38,104 nt of DNA from contig NW_001865054.1 of NCBI RefSeq assembly GCF_000002865.3, positions 10,395 through 48,498 on the forward strand. The letters run 5' to 3'. This DNA comes from Monosiga brevicollis MX1 (Eukaryota; Opisthokonta; Choanoflagellata; Craspedida; Salpingoecidae). The notes under the pieces are model-generated. The model saw only the letters and a list, made by a program, of their open reading frames with translations. It made no database searches and had not been told where the DNA came from. Both the position numbers and the translations under genes were made by a program. Below are positions 11,019 to 21,549 of the stretch, piece by piece; within the stretch, counting starts at the first letter, position 1; the number at the start of each line of letters is the position of its first letter.

Positions 11019-14000
11019 TTAGGCCTCGACCACACTCAGCCGTCGCCCAGACAAGGAAGGATTGCGGGCAAAATCGTAGTCATTGTCATTGTCAATCAGC
11101 TGAACTGTCGTCTTGGCCGAAGTCGCCAAGTTGTACGTGCCTTCGCCGCTCATCTGGCTCTCCTGCAGGCGAGGCCTGGACTCGATACGTGAGGTCGAGA
11201 CGGGCTGGCGCTGGGATGCGAGAGCAAAGTGACCCTTTTTGCGACCCAACGCGGCTGCGTCAGAATGTTTTGAGCCCAAGCGTTTCTTCAAATACAGGTA
11301 CAAGCCAACAAAGCCCAAGACCTGCACCGCCAAGACAGCTACCACGAGTCCAAAGACCGCAGATACATCACTGTCCCAGGTTTGGCTGAGCGCCGAGGCA
11401 GCCGCAAAGGTGGTGGTGGTAGTAGTAGTGGTAACGGTGGTTGCTTCAGTTGTACTTGTGTCCGTGTCAATGACGCTGCTCGTCTCCAAGTACGTATTGC
11501 CATCGGCAGAGACGATTGAGAAGTTGCCACCATTCTGTAACGCCTGCTCAAGTAGAAAAACGAGGGCCTCGCTCGAGAGATCCTCCGAGCGACGGCGTCG
11601 TGCGGTTGTTGTGCTTGGGGGTAGGAACACCAAGTCTGCGGCCGTCATATTGTTTTCATCCGAGAATCGGGTCACGGCAATGCGCGCACTTGAAATACCC
11701 AAGCTGGTTGCGAGCTCGCTTGCAACTTCTGCCGCCAGAGCGATCGACGCCACACTGCTCAGATCTGCGTACGTGTCATTCCATGCGACCGTCAGAACCA
11801 ATTGGCTAACCGTAACGGATACCGTAGTCGAGTCCTCCGTGGTTGCCTCGTATTCGTACGTCCAGCTAATCTCATCGGCCGCATTCTGCGCCAGGTCCAG
11901 CAGGTTGGTTATGGTCACCGTCACGCTGGTACCAGCCAAAGTGGCCGCGGAGAAATGGCGATAGAGCGACAGCGAAAGCGTGTCGCCGGAGCACTTGATG
12001 TCGACGTCATTTGTACCAAGCTGTAATAGTCCGTCAATATCCACAGAGAGATAGAAGAGGAAAGGTCGGCTGCACAAAATATCCTCCGTCATCTTGACAG
12101 AAATCACATCGCCAGCAGAGAAGACACCGTCCACGGGCTCGGGCTGAGAAAAGATTTCGGGTGCTTCACGATCAATACGACCACTGATGATGGAAGAGAA
12201 AACCTCATTGATACCGTCTGGGGGATCCAGACCTGCTGCAGTGCATTCGGCCGCGGTCTGTAGCTCATACTCACCATCAAGCACGCCATCGACTGCCCAG
12301 TTGAGGCTACTGTAGCCGTAGTCCGACTCGTCGTACATAAAGTTGAGGATATCCCCACTGGCATTTCGGGCGTACGTCCAGTCCACGTCACCCACGCGAC
12401 GGTACATGAGGTGGACGCCCTCCAGCCGGGCATTGTCTTCCCAGCGACGGGAGGAAGTCTCAGGATTGGTGAGTGTGATGCGGAAAACCTCAGCATTCTC
12501 CTCAATGCTGACAAGGAACGAGCTCTCACGACTCATGGTGCCAGTCCAGTCAACCTGAGAGCAGGGCTGGAGGAATTCGACGGAGAGCGTCACTTCCGAG
12601 AACTGCATCAGTTCGTAGGCAGAGTCGTCGCGCCCAAGGAACTCAATGCTCTCGCAGCGCGAGCGGAAGCCCAGGACGACATCAAACGTATAGCGGCTCA
12701 TGTCGTAGCGCTCAATGGCAATCACTTGCTCATACTGTCCAAGTCCAGGCATCTGCTCGAAGAGCAGTGGCTCAAAGAGGGGATGGCCATCCGCTGCCAC
12801 AGAGACACCGGTCTCATTGCGAACATAACTGTGGATGGGTCATTGGTAGCAGGAGAGGGCGAAGCTATTAGAAAGGTGCCCCGTGCCGCGTGAAGAATGA
12901 TTGGCGATGAACGCGAGTGTAGCAAGCCAACTCACAGCTCATAGGTGGCCGACGAGATGGCATCGTTCATGAGATAGACAGTGAAAAAAGCCTTGCTCGA
13001 GGGCAATACTGCGCTTGTGGGTTCTCGAGATATCTGAACACGTGGCTACGCAAGGATAATCAAATATTTTTTAGTGCGCGACCGGGCAGTAGACATATGC
13101 GAATGCTGTTTGAGCTAGGGTCAAGCGCAAGCCAGTTGGCGATTTATGGGGGATGGGCGGTGGGTATGATTTAAGCTTTTGAATAATTGCTTGCACCAAC
13201 CTGTTCAAGAGCATAGGTGTTGCTCTCGTGCAAGCATGAGCTTGAGCCCGCCGATGTGTGGAAAACCAAAGTGTTAAAGTATGGATCCCGATAAACCTAT
13301 TAAGCCGTGTCACCAATCGCTGTGTGAGGAATACCGTGGGCCGTGCACTCTGACAAGCTGTAGACGCTCCGAGAAACAAAACTTTGCTGTTAATATCGCA
13401 CCTCAACAAGAAATTCGTTGCCCATGTCGCCATCACTGAGCTCAAAGCCCTGACGCTCAGCGGTTTGGGTGCCCCTGGTAGTATGGTTGAGCCTAAAGTT
13501 CTGGCCTTGGGCACCAAGATCACCTTCGATGTAGCCGCCTGTGGCACCTTCAAAGTCGTGATCTGCGTGTACAAACGTGCTCCAATCCAGTTGAAATTCG
13601 TGTCCAGTAGTTTTTGAGCTTTCTTCCTCGTCGGCAGTCTCATAAGAATACTGTTGATGCGGTATGCATAATTTACACATGGGTGAGAACAAGGGTGCAA
13701 TCTGTTTGCTCCCTCTTATAACAAAGACCTTGCATGTGCGAGCCACCACTACCCAGTGGAGGGACCCATCCCCCAAGATCATCATATTCAAACTCAAATG
13801 ACTTCTCACCTTGGCTCCCCCACCCGAGAAGCTGATGGCATTATTTTTCTCCAAAGAGGCTTGCGCATTGGAACTCAAACTCATGTCAAAATCGCGAGCC
13901 TGTTGCATCAAGTTGGTTGGCATCAGGTTTGTTTGCGCTGTCAAGTTGCCAGCTGCTGCTTGGGCAGTAATGTTGTCAATGTAGTCGACGATGTCAGTCC

Positions 14001-17000
14001 AGCCGTCAATGGCTTCAGTGAGCTTCTCAACTTTCGCCAAGGTTTCGTTGATGAGAGCATCATTTGTGGAGCCCTCGGCAATGAGTGCGTCATAGGAAGC
14101 CTGGGCGAGGGCCAGGTTGTTTTGAAGCGTGGGGATCTGCGCCACACCCGGCGTAAGATATAAGCGTCAAATGAAAGTGCTCCCAAACTAGGTAAATAGA
14201 ACGCAGTGCAGGGGAAAACAAAAACAAAAACAGTCGTTTGCATGACCACACCTCTTCAAGCTGTAGAAAGCGATACGTCTTGATCGAGAAGGCCCCTGTA
14301 GCACTTCGTGGATTCAAGCTCCACTGTACATCCTGCGATGATGATGCCTCGCAGGTGGTGTAGTTGAACGAAATGGTTCGCACGTCAGCAAACCTGACAA
14401 CGAGCGAAGGCGTGATGATCAAGTGATCAGACGGCGTGCCCTTGTAATCGCTGGTTTTCAAGCTGAAGGTCGTTGTGAACACTGCAGATCCATCCGCGTT
14501 TCTGTCGCCTTTGAGGTCGCTTTCAAGCGTATCAATATGAGTCTGAACACCAACATGCGTCTTATAGTCGGCCCACTGTACACACGCCATAAGTCTGAGC
14601 AGGCGTGAAAACACAATCAAAGTGAGATGTAACGGAAGTACACCCAGGACGGTGGGCCAAAGGCGGGCCGCCGTTAACGTACACGCATGTTTCCATACTG
14701 GTTCCAAAGCTAAGACCACCAGCCACTTCACTGTAAGCACCAGCAAAAGCTTTGTATTCGCTGTGGGTGATTGTCATGCTGGCTTCGGCGCTTTCATAGT
14801 ATGCATAGCTCTCTCCACCAGGTGGATCTATAAGAGTCCACGAGTTTTATTTGAAAAACAAACAATCAAAGAAGGCCAGTAAGTCACCACCTCAAAAACT
14901 GTGCAAGGCCTTCCTTTTCACCACACATACCATAAACGATGGTCAAGGGAAAGTACTCCGGAAAATCCTATCGTTAGAAGTGCAACACAGACATCCATGG
15001 TGCCAGGCTTCTGAGCTTAGGCACGACTGTTGCCGACAAAGGCATTCTTTTGTAATGCGGTGCAAGCACATACCATCGTGAAACGGTCAGAGATGATCTT
15101 TGAGCCCAAGACCACCACGGGGATGTACGTTGTTGAGGGTTGATAGACGCTTTGCGTGAAGCTGGCTGAAAAGATTTTGGCATATTTGACACCTTCCTTC
15201 TCCCCCGATGATAGCTCCGGCTCGCCTGTCTGAATCTCCAGTTCACCGCGTGCATTGGTGTATGTGTCCGATGTATCGCCATCATCATACAAAAGCTCCA
15301 GTTCACACCCGGTGTTGCACACCACGAGGCGGCTATACTCAGCGTCAGTAATGGAACTTTGTGCCAACAAGTTGTCGGCCACAGCAGTTGACTCGCCCAG
15401 CAGATTCGTGACGGATAGTGAGCCCTCGACCCAAGTGCAGTCGTCTTGGTCGTTCCAGTACTCTTCATAAACATAAACAGTGACGTTGGAAATCACATCA
15501 CGATTGATGGTGTGGACATCGCAGCTGCTGGCCAGAGTGCTGCCGATATCGACACTGATCGTGGCAGCTGAGTGATACTCCCAGCGCACAGTCGTATCGT
15601 CGCTTGAAAGGTCTGCGTCCTGCGTCAAAGTTCCGGCGGCTTCAAAGTAATTGATCATCATATCTCCAATGTCCGTGTCATCATCAGGCAATGTGCCTGT
15701 GTAGGTGACTTCCCACAAAGTGGCAGGCATTTGCAAAGTGGTCTCGTAGCGCACTGGCACCTCCTTCTGAATGGTACATGTTGGCAGCGAAAAGACAAGG
15801 GTTGAGGTTCCAAGGGTCCGATTGCACTTGCCACCTGCGACCTGCAAGGTGACATTGCGGGTCGTCACATCGTGAAAGTTGATCGATTCACTGCTGAGCT
15901 CATCGAAGGAGATTGAGAAGTAAGAATAGGCAAGCACATCGCCCACAAGGCTCAGGGTGTCAACAGTTCCATCCGGTGTGCGACTACGATCATTAGAAAG
16001 GAACTCAAATTCGTGGTCTTCATACTCGACGGTCCCGTATACCACCATGCCGGCTGGAATGGGGGCAACATAGTAGCCAGTGGCGTCCGTGTAGGCACAG
16101 ACGATAGCGGAATGGGAGTAGTGGCTGTTAAAGCACACGTGGGCATTGTTCATGCCACAACCATCTGGATTCGAGTCAGACTCGGTGCCATTAATGTAGA
16201 CATAGCCATACACCGGCACAGCTGAGACGTCAGTAAAGTCAGCTTCGGTATTGAAGGTCAGCCACTCGACCAGAAAGGTGCGAGAAGTGCATGGCAACCC
16301 ATCGCATTCGTAAGTATGATTGACTGCTTCAGACTGCTTAGAGACAGAAATGTTCATTTGCTCGTATTTCTGACTCAAAAGGTCAGTCTGGATGTAAATC
16401 TCGTATTGACCGTTTGAGTCGGTGGTGGTGGTGCCAGAGAGAACGCCACCCAGTGTCCATTCAATCGTGGTGTCAGCAACAGGCACACTCTCAAATTCAT
16501 CGTTGCCAATGTTCACAGACCCCTTTACCATGGCTTCCTATTGCGCATGCAGTCACATTCCTAGAGGTCAGTTGCAGGTTGGCTCAAAGTGCAATATTGG
16601 CATGGACGACGCACCCATTTGATCTTAAAGTCGATGCAAGTCTGCGAGGACTCGTAGCGACTATCCAATTGCTGGTTGTCGGCCCACACGACCGTCGTGC
16701 GCGAGTAAGCGGATATGCAGTACGAATAGGCAGAACCGACATCAACTTCGGGAGAAATGACAGCATCGTCGTAAATGGTTTCTGGGTGATGTGTCGTGCC
16801 ACAAGCCGAGCTCGATGCGACGTCATCTAGGCACGTGCATAAACAAAAGAACAAGCAGCAGTGTCACAAAACTGATTTCTCTAGTCAATGTATTCACATT
16901 TCCAGCCCAGCATCGTTCAAGCTAGTTCTGTTACCGTACAGGAAGAAGTAAAGGTGTTGGTGTCGCGACGCATGATGAAACCGTCTTCACAGTAGCTCTA

Positions 17001-20000
17001 TCAAACGGACCAAGCCCGCGTACCATGACAATATAAGACCCATCAATGCGACGCTGACCCTTTCAGGCTCAACCGGGAGAAACCTGAGGCAGCCACTCAC
17101 CTCGTCAGTCCATTGGAAGAAGATTTTGCCCATGTGCTGGGTGGCACTGACGTCGATGGGGGGTCCTGTGGTGTCGGATTGATCGCACCCGCAGGTGGTC
17201 TGCACAATATTGAACTCGGCGGCCTCATCCTCATACTCTGACGCATCCTTGTCCTGGGACTCGACCTTAAGATAGTAGTACTGGCCTGAAATAAACGGGA
17301 GAAAACCGTGTTAGCGCGAATCCAGGTGGCACAGAGTTGCACTTGTGGCCTACAAGTCAGCGTTCGGTACCTGACCTGGCACGAGGTTGGCAAACGTGTG
17401 GTCTGAAATGTCAGCGTAGCCACTACCGCTGGTATCAGCGGAAACCTCCAGGGGATAGCCCACAGCGTCATCATACGCATCTGAGGGCCAAGCGTAAGCA
17501 CGGGAGAGCATCGTGAGTGTGCATGCATGGAGATTTTGCTTTGGAGCTACAGATCAGTAACGCAAAAACCAAAGCATTCTTACATTCGCGGTCTCGCCAC
17601 AGGCCCAAAGTAACGCGGAACTTGGCCCATCGTTGAGCTGAGTTATCGATCTTAATGGTTATATTTTTGGCGTAAGCCTCATAGGTCACGGAGAAAGCGG
17701 GTTGATCAATGCATTCGGTAGCACCCGTCGTCGTGACGTAGGTTCCATCTGGACACGTCTGACAAGATGACTGCGCCGTCTATGGCGTTGCAAAATATCC
17801 ATGATGCCATGAGTTGTTGGCCAGCACAAGCTGTTTTGAAGTCCTGCGGAAGCCGAAGGGAAACGCTATCTTACCGAATCTTGATATTTTCCTGGCCAAG
17901 GCGAGGACTGGCAACTTTTGCAAGAATTCGCCGTGTTAACATCTGAATACTTGCCCACTGGACAGGCCTTGCGGGTAGTGCGATCAGAGTCAGATACATA
18001 GTAGCCCGTACTATAGTTCAAAAGTATCAACATAAGTTGATCGCGTTTGATGAGCGATGCAGATGATGGAAGGAAGGATGTTGTCAGCACGCCCTCCTTT
18101 CCCTTACCCGGCCTGCTTGCAAGAACTTTGGCCTGTCTGGTCAGTGTATGTGCCGCTCGAGCACGACGTGCAGGCAGTATTGCCAGTGCCCGACGCATAT
18201 TTGCCTACGCAGAAATGCATTGGTTTAATTAGCAAAAGAATGTTTGCAACATGCTTGGATAGCGATGTGCGCAGGGATGAGAGGCGCCCACCTTGAGCAC
18301 ACGAGGAACAACTCGTCTGTCCACTGCTAGATTGGGCTTTGCCGGCCGTGCAGGCAACACACACGCCATCCACTGTGTCACCAGACTGATAGTATCCAGC
18401 GTTGCACGAGGTACCTCCGTCGCAACCACAGTTTTGATCACACCCCGAGTCACAACTGCTATCGCAGTTTACCGAGCCGCCGCAATTACTACATTGTGGT
18501 TCACAAGTCAAGCCAGCATTGCAGTAAGCAAAGTCAAATCATGACGAATCATACCAGTTTGATACTATTATTTAGCTACCAACCTGTCACATCCGTTATC
18601 ACAGCTGTCACGTTGTCGTCGATTCAGTGTCAGATGGCGGGGGGTTCGTATGTGCGGAGAGGCAACAGACATGAGGCGTAAAGATTAAGTCTCAACCCTT
18701 CGAGTCAAGCGCCGAACGCTGCAAACCACGTCGGAAACGCAACGTACCTGCCATCACAATCGCAGCCAGAGGAGGAACATGTGCCGGCGGACGAGCAAGG
18801 CGCAACCCAACTCGTGCCACGACGACTGCGTTCCATGCCCATCGCCGTGTCGCGGACACTGGAGACACGCTCAACGAGCTCATTGCCCGCACACTGCAAC
18901 AGAGCGCCAAGATTTTGGCGAAGTTTTTGACGGGGCCAGTAGAGACCAGAGCGATCACCCAGACTGCGTTGCAGCTGCTCAAAGCGAATACCACTGAGTG
19001 CCGAAAGAAGCGAGTACGACGCTTCACCCATAATCAGCGGGCTCAGGCTGGCGCAGAGCTGTTCGCGCCAAGTAGCCAGGCCCGGCACAGCCAGCTCGTG
19101 CCAAATGAGGCCCTCAGGCGTCTGACCAACGGCATTGGCGAGTGCCTCATACTGATGGCAGACGTAACTGGGGAGGGTAGTGCGCTGGCACTGGGCAGTG
19201 AGAACGTCGAGCCAGGTGCGGCCCGTGCGGGAGAGACCGATGGTGAGATGGGCAGAGGGGGTATCGGTGGTGACGGCGTAGTGGATGACGCCCTTGGGGA
19301 GGTACATGCTGTCGCCTTGGTGGAGGGTGACGTTGCGGCAGATCATGGGCTGGAGCATGGACATGGTGTAGGTGGTGCAGCCGTCGAGGTGGCTGCGTTT
19401 GATCTCCTGGAGCTGGGCACGGTCGGCTTCTGAGAGGGAGACGGTGGCGTTGTCTGTCTGGGGGAGGCAGAGGGTCCAGTGTTTTTGGTTTGCCACCTGG
19501 ACCACGACGACGTCGTATGGATCCGTGTGGGGCTATCGAGAAGGACAGAGGGACAGAGGGACAGAGGGACAGTGAAGTAGGAGGTCGTGTGAGCAGAGAG
19601 GTGGATGAGCATGCGTTTCCGTGTGTCAAAGCGGTGAGAGGCAAGGCACGGCAAGGCAAGGTGGGGAAGCATGGGCGGTACCTCGAGGGTCTGGGCGTTG
19701 GCAGGAGTAAAGTAGGCGTGAACGGTGGCATCGATGCCGAGTTCGGATTCGATGAGGGACTCGAGGGCCGATGGCTGGGCCTTGCGGTCAAACTCACGCT
19801 TGTAGACGACGCTGGTCACATCGCTCATGTTCTGAAGCTCGGCCCAGCTTGGCGTCGTTGAATACTTTTGGTTCAAACGCATCGCCTTGATGGCATTGGG
19901 GAAGCCGGCGGCCTGGCGATAGATGGAACCAAAGGCTTCGAGGCTCGCCATGTGTTGAGCGAGGGGTTCGGTCTCGCGCAGCTGGGTGAGAAAGGCATCG

Positions 20001-20218
20001 GCATCGGACCCGGAGCGGGAGACGACGCGTGTCTGTGTCTGGAAGGTTCGTTCGATCTGGCGGGAGTTCATGGGTTGGAGGACTGTCACAAGACCATCGT
20101 TTCCTTGGGCTGTGGGGCTGAGGCAGAGCAGGTAGAAAAGTAGGGCGAGGGCAGGCAAGCGAGTGTACAGCCGCTTCTGCACCGGCCTCGCCTCACCCAC
20201 GGTTGGCGTGGGCGTCAT
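11019..20218 (-). CDS. receptor A: extracellular JmjC/cupin-4 domain fused to a giant single-pass membrane protein
   Basis: Twenty exons read in phase (20218-19682, 19532-18748, 18604-18584, 18488-18292, 18204-18108, 18010-17875, 17779-17584, 17480-17376, 17285-17101, 16997-16940, 16826-16615, 16537-15074, 14967-14931, 14827-14683, 14594-14252, 14136-13810, 13650-13402, 13296-13201, 13045-12936, 12828-11019), about 2,369 aa. Order: hydrophobic signal segment (LALLFYLLCLSPTAQG); JmjC/cupin-4 fold with PHTDPYD (His181, Asp183) and LPKGVIH (His263); CDxGCD linker; ephrin-receptor-like Cys repeats (GYY/GKY...C..C); fibronectin-III-like modules (QYYYLKVES); an exon of 488 codons with many NxT/S sites and carboxypeptidase-regulatory-like strands; a helical stretch; bacterial-Ig-like DREAP module; SEA-like module with RRRR; Thr-rich stalk; transmembrane helix; 89-aa tail ending RRLSVVEA. 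JmjC relatives hydroxylate proteins using Fe(II) and 2-oxoglutarate; the substrate here is unknown. Start ATG 20218; upstream Met 20317 is possible. Confidence 0.85.
18584..18604 (-). other. 21-nt microexon of receptor A
   Basis: Seven codons' worth of sequence, encoding Cys-Asp-Asn-Gly-Cys-Asp with split Ser codons at both ends. It is flanked by an AG acceptor (CGTGACAG) and a GT donor (GTTGGT). Receptor B has the same-length exon at 29293-29313 with the same phase, which supports it as real. Confidence 0.8.
18905..19832. repeat. near-identical duplicated tract, copy 1 (JmjC-coding)
   Basis: Matches 29581-30517 almost base for base. I count about five differences in about 420 bp compared in detail, and the match runs through the intron at 19533-19681. 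Identity falls off abruptly at both edges although both flanks are also coding. A second short identical stretch lies at about 19957-20050 (partner about 30636-30729). Confidence 0.93.
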
Positions 20219-21549
20219 CTCGGCGGCGGCAATGCTCGACAGTAGCAGTGGTAGTGCTTCAATTCCAAAGGTCAGCGGGTGGATCGACCAGAGTGAAAGA
20301 AAAAAAAAATGAAGCATTCACACACCCCAGCTCGAGAGACTGCATGGATTCAATCTCAACAGGAGGGGGGCGAGAGGAGCCGAGAGGAGCAAAGGCTGTT
20401 GTTGTTTACACCCAGTTTTTTTTTTTTTCCGTCCTGAAATTGGGACCAAAGGAGTTGGGAAAAGGGGTGTGTTTGAGCATCAGGGGTACTTGGACTGATT
20501 GGGACCGTTCGTCCAAATGCTCCGCTCCATCCGCTCCGTCCGCTGTTGGAGTTTCACGAGTTCGGAAGAGGGAGAGGAAAGAGGGAGAGGGAAGTGGGAG
20601 AGGGAAGTGGGAAAGGGAAGGAGGGAAGGAGGGGACTGTTGTGTGGTTTGTCTGAACCCGCTGTTGCTTTGTTTTCGTCTCACTGCGACTTTGCCTGAGC
20701 GGCAGGGGCTGACGCACCACCATACTTCGGACGTGGTTGGGTTGACTTTTTGTAGGTTGGGACACTATCATCACGTCTGTCGTGACAAAAACCAGCACGT
20801 GAAGAATGAATGACATGCACTTGTACAACGAAATTTCAAATTTTTTTCTACTTCACTTGTTTTTGAGAACTACAACAACAAAGAACAAAACAAAACCTGA
20901 CAGGGTGTAAGGTGCGTGATGGTGTGGAAAGGACTGCTACTTCAAGGCTAAGTTGGCGAGACAACAATGGGTTGTGGTGGTCAGGTTTGACACCTAATTC
21001 ATTGTGAGGTCAACACAACAGTCTTACACGTTTCGATGCGTCGGGCGGTGCGTATGTGCCGTTCGCTTGCCTCTTGCTTCTCTCACCTACTTTTCGATGC
21101 CACCCAACCTATCTGGCCTGATGCTTGCTACAAACACCTTGTTTATCACGCGCACCGATCTGTGCTCAAGCTCGTCTCCCAACTTTTTTCATGTATCGAT
21201 ACATATGCAGCTCTAGAGGAGGGTGATAGCACATTCATTTGCCATTTGCAAATTTGTGTTACCAAAGCACACCCTTTTATTGCTACAACAAGGGAAGGAT
21301 TTGTGATGACGAAAAAGGGGCTCTTTGCTTTGAATTGCGCCGACTGAAAAAGCGATGCTTAAAAACATGTCAATTCTTTCATTGACAAGAGCAGAACCGG
21401 CAGGGTGGGTGGTAGCTGGCGGCCTTTAATAATTTTCAACATCCCACTAACTCACAAACGTTAAACACTCATGCACAGGCTCAAAATATCAAGGAGCTAG
21501 TGAGGTTAGCATGGGCAGAAAGCATGCAAGAACCGACGATCATCAGCAT
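20219..21549. other. intergenic region between the tandem receptors
   Basis: Lies upstream of receptor A and downstream of receptor B (both minus), so it should hold the receptor A promoter. It contains a T13 run at about 20415, a homopurine tract at about 20560-20640, and AT-rich parts around 20840-20900 and 21240-21480. No supported gene. Confidence 0.5.
20560..20640 (+). repeat. homopurine GGGA-rich tract
   Basis: About 80 bp almost entirely A/G on the plus strand, made of repeated GGGAGAGGGAAGT-type units with many G3 runs. It lies about 350-420 bp upstream of the receptor A start. Confidence 0.85.

Noticed and set aside
11239-11964. 241-aa Val/Ala-rich plus-strand ORF
   Set aside because: It is antisense to the last exon of receptor A and has no independent support.
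18488-18540. Apparent loss of a splice acceptor before the fourth receptor A exon
   Set aside because: Extending the exon upstream seemed to need an acceptor without AG. The AG at 18489-18490 restores frame and gives an exon of 197 bp, exactly as in receptor B.
18915-19433. 172-aa plus-strand ORF, also present at 29591-30109
   Set aside because: It looks conserved only because the underlying JmjC-coding DNA is nearly identical in the two copies. It is antisense and lacks any recognisable motif.
19533-19681. GACAGAGG repeat as a mobile element end
   Set aside because: It is a short minisatellite within an intron; no terminal repeats, target duplication or transposase is seen.
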